A stretch of DNA of 64,000 nt, from assembly GCF_000959525.1 (NCBI RefSeq), contig NZ_CP009832.1, forward strand, positions 1,364,001 to 1,428,000, given 5' to 3'. The stretch's first letter is position 1. Every line of letters begins with the position of its first letter. Source of the stretch: Burkholderia multivorans ATCC BAA-247. GTDB lineage: Bacteria; Pseudomonadota; Gammaproteobacteria; Burkholderiales; Burkholderiaceae. Shown here piece by piece: positions 19,084-28,189 of the stretch. Under the pieces are notes generated by a model that saw only the letters and a list, made by a program, of their open reading frames with translations, did no database searches and was not told where the DNA came from. The position numbers and the translations under genes are program-made.

Positions 19084-20116
19084 AGCCGACCTTGTCGACG
19101 AGCTGGCTTGCCTGCTTGCGGTGCTTCGCGATTTCGGTCAGCGGCAGCGGATCGACCTTCAGCTGACCGAAGCTCGCGATCACCGGATCGAGCGTCACGT
19201 TCGCGCGCACCGGGTATTCGTAGTTCGCCTGCGCATAGAGCGCCTGCGCTTGCGGCGATACCAGGTATTCGAGCAGCTTGACCGCGTTGGCCTTGTTCGG
19301 CGCATGCTTCGCGACCGTCGCGCCGCTGATGTTGACGTGCGTGCCGCCGCTCTTCGCATTCGCGAACGTCGGCCGCACGACCTTGATCGCATCGCCCCAT
19401 TTGCGCGCATCGGTGCCCGGTTCGGCGTTCTTCATGTGGCCGACGTAATAGGCGTTCGCGAGACCGACGTCGCAGATGCCGCCGAGGATGTCGCGCGCGA
19501 CGTCGCGATCGCCGCCCGTCGCCTTGCGCGCGAGATTCGCCTTCACGCCGCGCAGCCATTTTTCGGTGGCCGCCTCGCCGTCGTGCGCGATCATCGCGGC
19601 GACGAGTGCGGTGTTGTACGGATGCTGGCCCGAGCGGATGCAGACTTTGCCTTTCCATTTCGGATCGGCGAGATCCTCGTAGCGGAACGCGTCGACTTTC
19701 AGATCCTTCTCGACGTACAGCACGCGGTCGCGCAGCGACAGCGCGTACCAGTCGCCCTGCGCGCCGCGCAGGTTGGCCGGGACCGCCTCGTCGAGCGCCT
19801 TCGAGCGGATCGGCTGCGTGAGGCCGCCGTCGACGAGATCGAGCAGATTGCCGATGTCGACCGTCATCAGCACGTCGGCCGGCGATTGTGCACCTTCGGC
19901 CTTCACGCGTTCGAGCAGCCCGTCCTTCACGAACACGGTGTTCACCTTGACGCCGCTCTGCTTCGTGAACGCGTCGAGGAGCGGCTGGATCAGCTTCGGC
20001 TCGCGGGTGGTGTACAGGCTCACTTCATCGGCCGCATGGGCAAGCGGCGCGAACGCGGTCGCGGCGAAGGCGAGGGTGCCGACGAGCGGCAGCAGGCGGA
20101 AACGCGGATTCGACAT
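19073..20116 (-). CDS. fbpA: ferric-iron periplasmic binding protein (FbpA/FutA-like)
   Basis: A 347-residue extracytoplasmic solute-binding protein. A signal peptide (MSNPRFRLLPLVGTLAFAAT ending at AHA) precedes mature ADEVSLYTTREPKLIQPLL. The adjacent tyrosines in LANAYYVGHMKN are the Fe3+-ligating pair of FbpA-type proteins. The start at 20116 was chosen over 20185 because it begins directly with the signal peptide. A Fur-box-like sequence lies about 100 bp upstream. It is the first gene of the fbpABC operon, so induction under iron limitation is expected. Confidence 0.9.
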   Translation of the reverse strand: MSNPRFRLLPLVGTLAFAATAFAPLAHAADEVSLYTTREPKLIQPLLDAFTKQSGVKVNTVFVKDGLLERVKAEGAQSPADVLMTVDIGNLLDLVDGGLTQPIRSKALDEAVPANLRGAQGDWYALSLRDRVLYVEKDLKVDAFRYEDLADPKWKGKVCIRSGQHPYNTALVAAMIAHDGEAATEKWLRGVKANLARKATGGDRDVARDILGGICDVGLANAYYVGHMKNAEPGTDARKWGDAIKVVRPTFANAKSGGTHVNISGATVAKHAPNKANAVKLLEYLVSPQAQALYAQANYEYPVRANVTLDPVIASFGQLKVDPLPLTEIAKHRKQASQLVDKVGFDN

Positions 20117-20218
20117 GAAGACTCCGAAGCGGCAGAGGGACGGTGGACGTTCCGGACGCGCGTGCCGCTCGATCGCCCGAAACATTACAAAATGAAAGAC
20201 TTGGATTCTAGATCGAAA

Positions 20219-20233
20219 TGGGAATGATTATCA
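20219..20233 (-). promoter_or_regulatory. Fur-box-like operator upstream of fbpA
   Basis: On the minus strand the sequence is TGATAATCATTCCCA, which matches the 7-1-7 Fur motif TGATAATNATTATCA at all but two positions (12 and 13). It is 103 bp upstream of the fbpA start, in the gap shared with the divergent small membrane protein gene. Confidence 0.65.
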
Positions 20234-20368
20234 AATGAAAGCTTTCGGCAAGGCGGCGACGGATCGGGAGGGCGGCGTGGCTGCGAGACGGCGAACGGGC
20301 GGCGCTGCACGCCGCGCCCAAGCGCGTAGAATGCGCGCTTCGACGAATTCGACGGAGCCGCAGCGACC

Positions 20369-20530
20369 ATGAAGGATCAGCGCAAGAAGAACCCTGTCCG
20401 CAACGTGAGCATCCTGATCATCGTGGCCGTGCTGCTCGTGATCGGGACGATTCTGTACAACGCGATCTCGCAGAAGCGCGCGTACGACGACGCGCATCCG
20501 GCCGAGGCCGCGAGCGCGGCGTCGCACTGA
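20369..20530 (+). CDS. 53-residue single-pass membrane peptide
   Basis: A short gene with the start MKDQRKKNPVRNVS, one hydrophobic helix (SILIIVAVLLVIGTILYNAI, about residues 14-33) and a soluble Ala-rich tail ending AASAASH. A basic N-terminus before the helix predicts the C-terminus outside. A purine-rich GGAG lies 13-16 bases upstream of the ATG. It is divergent from fbpA and shares its intergenic region, so Fur control is possible. Function unknown; coding character is good despite its length. Confidence 0.6.
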   Translation: MKDQRKKNPVRNVSILIIVAVLLVIGTILYNAISQKRAYDDAHPAEAASAASH

Positions 20531-20669
20531 CACGGCGGCGCGCGTTCGCTGCGCGCCGCTCGTGGACGAAGGAAGAGGAGCGGCGGTGCCGCAACGCCGC
20601 TCGGCGGATGCGGCACCGCGCGGGCGGTGCGCCGGAGCCGGCGCGCCGCGTGGCGGTATCAGCGGTGCG

Positions 20670-22037
20670 TCAACGTGACGCGGCCGCGAAACGCGGACGA
20701 ATCCGCACGTAGAACACGGCTGCGAGCAACGCGAGCCAGATCGCGCCGACGTAGAGCGCCACGCGCGTCTCGTCGAACCAGCCGAGCATCACGATCACGA
20801 AGGCCATGAAGGCGATCGTCAGTGCGGGCGCGACCGGCCACAGCGGCACCTTGAACTTCAGCGCCGCGACTTCCGCGGCCGGCAGGCGACGGCGCATCGC
20901 GACCTGCGACAGCAGGATCATGAGCCAGACCCATACGGTCGCGAACGTCGCGATCGCGGCCACCATCAGAAACACGTCCTTCGGCATCAGGTAGTTCAGC
21001 AGCACGCCGATCAGCAGGGCACCGGCCATCACGAGCACCGTGACCCACGGCACGCCGTGCCGCGACGTCGTCATCAGCACGCGCGGCGCCTGGCCTTGCC
21101 GCGCCATGCCGAACATCATCCGGCCGGCGCCGAAGATGTCGCTGTTGATCGCGGAAATCGCCGCGCTGATTACGACGAGGTTGAGGATCGTCGCGGCCGA
21201 CTTCACGCCCAGCGTCGAGAAGATCTGTACGAACGGGCTGCCTTCGGCCCCGACGCCGGTCCACGGGCTGATCGACATCAGCACGACCATCGTCAGCACG
21301 TAGAACAGCAGGATCCGCGCGGGCACCGCGTTGATCGCGCGCGGGATCACGCGCTCCGGATCCTTGGCCTCGCCGGCGCTCATGCCGATCACCTCGATGC
21401 CGCCGTACGCGAAGATCACGACCGACAGCGACGCGATCAAGCCGCCGATGCCGTTCGGCAGGAAGCCGCCGTGGTTCCACAGATTCGCGAAGCTCGGCGC
21501 GTCGGCCGAATGACCGAAATGCATGCCGGCGATCAGGATCGCGACGCCGCCGCCGATCATCGCGAAGATCGCACCGACCTTGACGATCGACAGCCAGAAT
21601 TCGAGTTCGCCGAATACCTTCACGTGGCAGAGGTTCAGCCCGCAGATCACGGCCACGACGCCGAGCACCCAGATCCACTGCGGGACGCCGGGAAACCAGA
21701 AGCCCATGTAGATGCCGAACGCGGTGATGTCGGCGATCGCGACGATCACCATTTCGAGCGTGTAGGTCCAGCCGGTGACGAAGCCTGCAAACGGCCCGAG
21801 ATTCTCGGTCGCGTAGTGGCCGAACGATCCGGCGACCGGGTCGCGCACGGCCATCTCGCCGAGCGCGCGCATCACCATGTAGACGGCCGCGCCGCCGAGG
21901 ATGTACGCCAGGATCACGGCCGGGCCCGCGAGCTGGATCGCGGACGCCGAGCCGTAGAACAGACCGGTGCCGATCGCCGAGCCCAGCGCGAGAAAGCGGA
22001 TGTGCCGCGCGCTCAGGTGGCGCTGCAGATTCTTCAT
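20670..22037 (-). CDS. proY: amino-acid permease, ProY type (APC/AAT family)
   Basis: A 455-residue proton symporter with about 12 TM segments. Signature segments are [17 protein letters not shown] (TM1), [18 protein letters not shown] (TM6 region) and [16 protein letters not shown]. They resemble ProY, a cryptic proline permease in enterics; close relatives in pseudomonads carry histidine (HutT). The start at 22037 is set by homology, since the frame extends 137 codons upstream without similarity. A perfect TTGTATATACAA palindrome lies 55-70 bp upstream and matches HutC-type GntR operators, which makes histidine a plausible substrate. That substrate is an inference. Confidence 0.88.
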   Translation of the reverse strand: MKNLQRHLSARHIRFLALGSAIGTGLFYGSASAIQLAGPAVILAYILGGAAVYMVMRALGEMAVRDPVAGSFGHYATENLGPFAGFVTGWTYTLEMVIVAIADITAFGIYMGFWFPGVPQWIWVLGVVAVICGLNLCHVKVFGELEFWLSIVKVGAIFAMIGGGVAILIAGMHFGHSADAPSFANLWNHGGFLPNGIGGLIASLSVVIFAYGGIEVIGMSAGEAKDPERVIPRAINAVPARILLFYVLTMVVLMSISPWTGVGAEGSPFVQIFSTLGVKSAATILNLVVISAAISAINSDIFGAGRMMFGMARQGQAPRVLMTTSRHGVPWVTVLVMAGALLIGVLLNYLMPKDVFLMVAAIATFATVWVWLMILLSQVAMRRRLPAAEVAALKFKVPLWPVAPALTIAFMAFVIVMLGWFDETRVALYVGAIWLALLAAVFYVRIRPRFAAASR

Positions 22038-22090
22038 CGAGTCTCCGAAATCGTTGTCCGACCGAGCGGGCGCGATGGCTCGCCGGATCG

Positions 22091-22106
22091 AGTTGTATAT
22101 ACAACT
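22091..22106 (-). promoter_or_regulatory. 16-bp palindrome AGTTGTATATACAACT, HutC/GntR-like operator
   Basis: A perfect palindrome upstream of the proY-type gene. The 12-bp core TTGTATATACAA recurs once more at 55582-55593 before the NCS1 permease gene. The core resembles operators of the HutC subfamily of GntR regulators, which respond to urocanate. Apart from this palindrome I see nothing in the 340-bp gap 22038-22378. Confidence 0.55.
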
Positions 22107-22378
22107 TGAATGTGAACGAATGATAACAAGCGCGGACCGACAACCGGAATCGGGTATTCCCTGACCGGTGCGGCGCGGCGAACCGGTCAGGGGATGTGCG
22201 CGAACGGTGTGGTCGGTGCGTAGACGGCGGTGCGGCACGTGCGGCAGCGCGAGGCGTGTGCGGAAGGACACGTTGGCAGAGGACGCGCCGGTGCCAGGAC
22301 TCGCCCGGCAGCACGCCGCGCCGGCAGCCGATGAGCGGTAAGCGGTAAACGACGCGCGGCCGGCCGCGGCCGCACGGA

Positions 22379-24670
22379 TCATGCAGGCAGCCGGATCACG
22401 CTCGCATCCTTGCGGATCAGCAGCGACGACGCGAGCATCTGCTTGCACTGATGCGCGAGCACCTTGAGGTCGTAGGTCAGATCGGCATCGACCGCGTCGG
22501 ATTGCTCGGCGGACACGACCATCGCATCAAGGTCGCGCGTGATCTGCTTCGTCGCTTCAAGCTGGTCGGCCGGCGGCGGCTCGCCGGCTTCGGCCTTCTT
22601 CAGGTTCTCGAGCACGGCGGCGAGACCGCGCTGCAACGCGTCGTCCTGCGGGATGCTGCCGTCGGCCGCGCACGCGGCGCGGATCAGCGGCGCGGCGGCC
22701 GTGATCTGTGCGCCGAGCACATGCGTCTGCACGAGCAGGTCGTTCAGCTCGGGCACGAAGCGCTGGTGCGCCTTCGGCTCGATCATCATCCGCTGGAAGG
22801 CCTGCCCGAGATTCGCGAACGCGATATGCACGTCCTTGCGCGCGAGCCGATAGCGATAGTCGTCGTCGAGGCTCGTGGACGGCGCCTCGATCGCCGCAGC
22901 CACGCCGGGCACGACCGCCGCGCCGTCGGCCACAGGCACGGCCGGCGGTGACGCGCCGCGCCCCGCGCGCCACACGGCTTCGAAATACTTGCGCGTCGCC
23001 GTCAGCATGTCGGCGACGAGCTTGCCCATCAGCCGGTATTCCCAGTACGGGAACAGCCGGCTTGCGGCGATCGCGATCATGCAGCCGACGACGGTATCGA
23101 TGGCGCGCTCGCCGATGATGCGCATGTTGCCCGGTGCGAGCAGGTGGAACATCAGCAGCACGTAGGACGACGTGAACACGACGCTCGCCGCGTAATTGAA
23201 CAGCAGCAGGCTGTAGCTCATCACCATCGAGCCGAACATCATCGCGATCAGCAGACGCGAGTCCTTGACCGTGTAGATGAGCGCGAGGCTCGCCGCGCAG
23301 CCGATCAGCGTGCCGATGATCCGCTGTGCGTTGCGCTGCTTGGTCAGCGAGTAGCCGGGCTTCAGGATGATGATGCTCGTCATCACGATCCAGTACGCGT
23401 TCGTGAGCGGCAGCAGGCGGCCGAGCCAGAACCCGACCGCCACCGCGATCGTCACGCGCAGCGCGTGGCGAAAGCTCGGCGAGCGCATGTTCAGGTTCGA
23501 GAAGATCAGCAGCGGCGACATTCGGCGGCGCTGCAGGAAGCGCGTGAGCGCCTTGTCGATCTTCAGCTCCGTCTGCTGCGGATCGGCATGGCCGGACAGG
23601 TTGCGGCGCATGCGATCGATCAGCCGCGTCCCGCTCCAGATGCGCCGGAACGTCGCGAGCACGGCCGCGTACGCTTCCGCGTGCGTCGCCGGGAACTGCT
23701 TCTTGCGCATCAGCTCGATCTCGTATTCGATCGCGCGCAGTTCGGCCTTCACGCTGATGCGCGCGTGCGGCGCGCGGTTCTCGAGCACCGCGAGGCCGAT
23801 CTGCTCGAGATCGGCGGCCGCCTTGCGGATCAGGTCGCGGTAGAAAATGATCAGGTCCGATCCGCCGAACGTGTTGCGCATCAGCGGGTAGTCGGTATGC
23901 GCGCCGACGAACAGCTCGTGCAGGTCGACGCTGTTGATGAACAGGTTGAACATCGTCGTGCGGCCCGGATCGAGCTTGCCGCGCCGCAGCTTCGGCAGAT
24001 TGCGCAGCACGATGTCGCGCGCGGTTTCCTGCGTCTCGACCGCGGTGATCTGCTTGGCGACGAGGTTCCGGTAGCACTCGTCGAGATCGGCGTCGAGATC
24101 GTAGAACTGCGCGCGCGCGAGCAGGTAGTCCGCGCATGCGAACAGGCTCTCGGCCAGCGCCTGCTGCTCGATGCGGCGCGCCTGCCACTGCGAGACGAGC
24201 GTCGCCCAGTACGTGTACCAGAGGCCGCCCGCGAGAATCCATCCGGCATTCACGAACGCCTGCAGCGGCGTGAGCTTTTCTTCGAGCGTCATCACCATCA
24301 TGAACAGTGTCGCGAAACTGATCTGCGGCCAGCGGTTGCCGTAGACGACGATCAGCGACAGCGCGAACGTGAGCGGCACGATCGTCAGCCACAGCGCGAA
24401 GATGTTCGGCGTCGCGAGCCCCGTCGCGAGCGCCGCGAGCCCGCCGATCACGCTGCACGCGAGCATTTCGTTGTGCTTGTACTTCAGCGGGCCCGGCATG
24501 TCGACGACGCATGCGCCGAGCGCGCCCGTCGAGATCGTGAAGCCGAGCTCGCGGTTGTGAAACACGATCAGACACAGCACGGCCGGCAACGATACGCCGA
24601 CTGCGATCCGCAGGCCGCCGAAAAAGTACTGGCTGTAAAGAAACTTTCTGATTTCGACCGAATAGCGCAT
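22379..24670 (-). CDS. FUSC-family inner-membrane protein
   Basis: A 763-residue protein with the duplicated architecture of FUSC/YccS/AaeB-like proteins. Two blocks of about six TM helices occur: residues about 15-165 ([20 protein letters not shown] onward) and about 405-545 ([20 protein letters not shown] onward). Each is followed by a long helical cytoplasmic region. Family members are tied to fusaric-acid or aromatic-acid efflux. No companion membrane-fusion gene is adjacent, so an efflux role is not established. It diverges from recC across a 180-bp gap in which I see no other feature. Confidence 0.82.
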   Translation of the reverse strand: MRYSVEIRKFLYSQYFFGGLRIAVGVSLPAVLCLIVFHNRELGFTISTGALGACVVDMPGPLKYKHNEMLACSVIGGLAALATGLATPNIFALWLTIVPLTFALSLIVVYGNRWPQISFATLFMMVMTLEEKLTPLQAFVNAGWILAGGLWYTYWATLVSQWQARRIEQQALAESLFACADYLLARAQFYDLDADLDECYRNLVAKQITAVETQETARDIVLRNLPKLRRGKLDPGRTTMFNLFINSVDLHELFVGAHTDYPLMRNTFGGSDLIIFYRDLIRKAAADLEQIGLAVLENRAPHARISVKAELRAIEYEIELMRKKQFPATHAEAYAAVLATFRRIWSGTRLIDRMRRNLSGHADPQQTELKIDKALTRFLQRRRMSPLLIFSNLNMRSPSFRHALRVTIAVAVGFWLGRLLPLTNAYWIVMTSIIILKPGYSLTKQRNAQRIIGTLIGCAASLALIYTVKDSRLLIAMMFGSMVMSYSLLLFNYAASVVFTSSYVLLMFHLLAPGNMRIIGERAIDTVVGCMIAIAASRLFPYWEYRLMGKLVADMLTATRKYFEAVWRAGRGASPPAVPVADGAAVVPGVAAAIEAPSTSLDDDYRYRLARKDVHIAFANLGQAFQRMMIEPKAHQRFVPELNDLLVQTHVLGAQITAAAPLIRAACAADGSIPQDDALQRGLAAVLENLKKAEAGEPPPADQLEATKQITRDLDAMVVSAEQSDAVDADLTYDLKVLAHQCKQMLASSLLIRKDASVIRLPA

Positions 24671-24850
24671 CGATGGGCTGAATGGCTGACGAAGACGCCC
24701 GGGGCGGCGTATTGACTGGCGACGAGTCTATCGTATTTCGCGCGCCGCAAAACCTGGCCGTCCGGCCGATGCTCGCCGCGACGGGCCTTTTGCTATCCTT
24801 GGGGAACCCGTTCGCCGGGCTTGTCCGGCCCGACGCTCCAACGTCCTTTC

Positions 24851-27800
24851 ATGCTCCAGCTCTTCTATTCGAATCGCCACGAAACGCTGGCTGACGCGCT
24901 GCTCGACGATCTCGCCGCGTTCCCGGCCCGCAACGGCCCGTGGGCGCCGCAGCAGATCATCGTGCCGAGCGCCGCGCTGCGTCGCCGTCTCGAGCTCGAC
25001 ATCGCCGCGCGTCACGGCGTGTGCGCGAATGTCGAGTTCACGTATCTCGCGCAATGGCTGTGGACGCAGATCGGCCGCGTGCTCGACGTGCCCGCGCGTT
25101 CGCCGTTCGCGCCCGACCGGCTCGTGTGGCGCTGCTACCGGTTGTTCGCGCAGGCGCCCGAGCATGCGCCGTGGCTTGCGTCGCCGCGGCTGGCCGCGTA
25201 TCTCGGCGCGTCGGACGACGCGATGCGCTACGAGCTCGCGCATCGCGTCGCCACCGTGCTCGACCATTACCTGACCTATCGTCCCGAATGGCTGGCCGCC
25301 TGGCAGGCCGGCGAATCGGTGCTCGCGGCCGACGGCGCGCCGCGCGCGATCGGCGAGGCCGCACGCGACGACGAGCGCTGGCAGGCTGCGCTGTGGCGCG
25401 CGCTGCTCGCGGAGCTGAGCGACAGCGGCGCGCCGCCTGCGCATCGTTTTCTCGTCGGCGCGCGGCAGATCGATGCCGACGCGATCTCACGAATCGACTG
25501 GCCCGAGTCGGTCAGCGTGTTCGCGCTGCCGACGATGCCGCCGCTGCACATCGCGCTGCTGCGCGAGCTGTCGCGCTGGATCGACGTGCGCGTGTACGCG
25601 CTGAATCCGTGCCGCGAATTCTGGTTCGACATCGTGACGGCCGCGCATGCAGAAGCGCTCGATGCGGCCGGCCGGCTCGACTATCAGGAAGTCGGCCATC
25701 CGCTGCTCGCGGAGTGGGGCAGGCAGACGCAGGCGCAGCTGCACATGCTGCACGAGCTGACCGAAAGCGCGGCGCTCGGCGATGCGTCGCGGTTCGTCGA
25801 GAATCCCGCGCCGACCTGGCTCGCGCGCGTACAGAACGCGATCCTCGATCTGCAGCCGGAAGCCGCGCTCGGCGAGCCGCCTGCCGAACGCGGGATCGAG
25901 GTGCACGTGTGCCACAGCCTCGCGCGTCAGCTCGAGGTGCTGCACGACCGTCTGCTCGGCTGGTTCGACGCCGATTCGAGCCTGCAGCCGTCCGACGTGC
26001 TGGTCGCGGTGGCCGATCTCGCGGCGGCCGGGCCGCTGATCGACGCGGTGTTCGGCACCGCCGGCCCCGGCGGCGCACGCATCCCGTATCGGATCACCGG
26101 GCTGCCGCCGTCGCAGGCGAACCCGGTCGCGCGCGTGCTGCTCGACTGGCTCGCGCTGCCCGAACGTCAGGTCGGCGCGCCCGAGCTCGTCGAATGGCTG
26201 CGCGTCGATGCGGTGGCCGCGCGCTACGGGATCGACGCGAGCGCGCTCGAAACGGTGCAGACCTGGCTCGCGGCTGCCGGTGCGCGGCGCGGGCTCGCGC
26301 CGGTCGCGCATGACGACGCGGCCGTGCCGACGCCGCGCCACACGTTCTCCGATGCGCTGGCGCGCCTCTTTCTCGGTTACGCGATGCCGGACGGCGCAGC
26401 GCCGGTCGGCGCGTGGCTGCCGATCGAAGCGGCAACCGGCAGCGAAGCGGAACTGCTCGGCCGGCTCGCGCGCTTCACCGACGATCTCGACGGTTTCGCG
26501 CGGCGGCTCGCCGACGCGCATACGCCGCGCGGCTGGAGCGAACTGTTCGCCGACACGCTCGCGCGCTTCTTCGATTCCGGCGCCGCGTATGCGGACGCGC
26601 TTGCCGGCGTGCGCGACGCGCTCGACGCGATGCTCGCCGCGATGACCGAAGGCGCGGCCGACGAAGCGCTGCCCGCGGCCGTCGTGCGCGCGGGGCTCGC
26701 GGCGGCGCTCGACGATCCGGCGCGCGGCGGCGTGCCGTGGGGCGGCGTCACGTTCTCGTCGCTGACGAGCCTGCGCGGCCTGCCGTATCGGATCGTCTGT
26801 CTGCTCGGCATGGACGACGGCGTGCTGCCGAGCCTCGCGCGCGCCGACGAGTTCGACCTGATGGCCGTGCTGCCGAAGCTCGGCGACCGTCAGCGCCGCG
26901 ACGACGAGCGCAATCTGTTCCTCGACCTGCTGCTCGCCGCACGCGACCGGCTGCTGATCGCATACACGGGGCGCAGCATTCGCGACAACGCGCCATTGCC
27001 GCCCGCGGCGCTCGTCGACGAATTGCTCGATCACCTCGCGCTCGTCACGGCCGGCCCGAACGCGGCGCCGGAGGCGGTCGACGCCGCGCGCCGCGCGTTC
27101 ATCGTCGAGCATCCGCTGCAACCGTTCGCGGCTGCCTATTTCCGGCCCGACAGCACGATGGCGTCGTACGATGCCGAGCGCGCGGCGCTGGCCTCGCTGC
27201 TCGCGGGCGACGCGTCGCGCGACGGGCCGCGCGAGCAGCCGTTCTTCGCGCAGCCGCTGCCGGCCGAGCCGGCGGAGCCGGTGCCGTTCGGCGAATTCGA
27301 GCGCTTCTGGCGTCATCCGGCGCGCGCGCTGCTGCGTGCGCGGCTCGGCATCGTGCTCGCCGATGCGCAGGCCGAGCTGCTCGACACCGAACCGTTCGCG
27401 CTCGACTTCGCGGGCAGCGATGCGCTCGCGGAGCGCGTGCTGCCGCTGCTGATCGAATCGGACGAAGCGGCCGCGCACGATCATGCGCTGCGTATCGCGG
27501 ACGCGAGCCCCGAACTGCCGGGCGGCGCGACCGGCGCCGTGTGGCGCGACCAGGCGCTCGGCTCGCTCGCGCAGCTCGCCTCGAGCGTGCGCCGCGCGCT
27601 TGCCGACGGCATCGAGCGGCGCCCGTTCTCGCTGGCGTTCGCGCCCGCGTGGCCGCAGGCCGAGCACGCGCTGTTCGGCGCCGACAGCGAGGCGCTCGCG
27701 CGCGACGCGACGCGCGCGCCGTTCGAGCTGCAGGGCACGCTGAACCGGCTGACGCAAGCCGGACAGATCATCTATCGCTATGCAAAGCCGAGCGCGCGCG

Positions 27801-28189
27801 ACTATCTGTCCGCGTGGCTGGCACATCTCGTCTATTGCGCCGTCGAACCCGACGGGCCGCGTCGTACGCTGTGGTTCGGCAGCGGCGGTGCATTCGAGCT
27901 GACGCCGGTCGCCGCGCCGCTCGATCGGCTGGCGCCGCTGGCCGCGCTGTTTCGCGCGGGCCGCCGGATGCCGCTGCGTTTTTTCCCGCGCAGCGCCTGG
28001 GCGCGCGTGACCGACGGCGAAGCGAAGGCCGCGAGCGTGTGGATCAACGAGCGCGTCGCGAGCGAGGCCGACGATCCGGCCATCGCGATCGCCTGGCGCG
28101 GCGCGCAGCCGTCGCTCGACGAGCCGTTCGGCACGCTGGCGCGGCTCGTGTTCGAGCCGCTCGTCGAACATTTGAAGGAGGTCGCATGA
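24851..28189 (+). CDS. recC: exodeoxyribonuclease V gamma subunit (RecC)
   Basis: A 1112-residue subunit of the RecBCD helicase-nuclease, which processes double-strand breaks and recognises Chi. The N-terminus MLQLFYSNRHETLADALLDD is the RecC family start. Conserved segments include FALPTMPPLHIALLRELSRW, GVTFSSLTSLRGLPYRIVCL and MDDGVLPSLARADEFDLM. An in-frame ATG 10 codons upstream is possible, but the family N-terminus favours 24851. No strong Shine-Dalgarno is seen. The stop overlaps the recB start (ATGA), so the subunits are made in coupled fashion. Confidence 0.95.
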   Translation: MLQLFYSNRHETLADALLDDLAAFPARNGPWAPQQIIVPSAALRRRLELDIAARHGVCANVEFTYLAQWLWTQIGRVLDVPARSPFAPDRLVWRCYRLFAQAPEHAPWLASPRLAAYLGASDDAMRYELAHRVATVLDHYLTYRPEWLAAWQAGESVLAADGAPRAIGEAARDDERWQAALWRALLAELSDSGAPPAHRFLVGARQIDADAISRIDWPESVSVFALPTMPPLHIALLRELSRWIDVRVYALNPCREFWFDIVTAAHAEALDAAGRLDYQEVGHPLLAEWGRQTQAQLHMLHELTESAALGDASRFVENPAPTWLARVQNAILDLQPEAALGEPPAERGIEVHVCHSLARQLEVLHDRLLGWFDADSSLQPSDVLVAVADLAAAGPLIDAVFGTAGPGGARIPYRITGLPPSQANPVARVLLDWLALPERQVGAPELVEWLRVDAVAARYGIDASALETVQTWLAAAGARRGLAPVAHDDAAVPTPRHTFSDALARLFLGYAMPDGAAPVGAWLPIEAATGSEAELLGRLARFTDDLDGFARRLADAHTPRGWSELFADTLARFFDSGAAYADALAGVRDALDAMLAAMTEGAADEALPAAVVRAGLAAALDDPARGGVPWGGVTFSSLTSLRGLPYRIVCLLGMDDGVLPSLARADEFDLMAVLPKLGDRQRRDDERNLFLDLLLAARDRLLIAYTGRSIRDNAPLPPAALVDELLDHLALVTAGPNAAPEAVDAARRAFIVEHPLQPFAAAYFRPDSTMASYDAERAALASLLAGDASRDGPREQPFFAQPLPAEPAEPVPFGEFERFWRHPARALLRARLGIVLADAQAELLDTEPFALDFAGSDALAERVLPLLIESDEAAAHDHALRIADASPELPGGATGAVWRDQALGSLAQLASSVRRALADGIERRPFSLAFAPAWPQAEHALFGADSEALARDATRAPFELQGTLNRLTQAGQIIYRYAKPSARDYLSAWLAHLVYCAVEPDGPRRTLWFGSGGAFELTPVAAPLDRLAPLAALFRAGRRMPLRFFPRSAWARVTDGEAKAASVWINERVASEADDPAIAIAWRGAQPSLDEPFGTLARLVFEPLVEHLKEVA

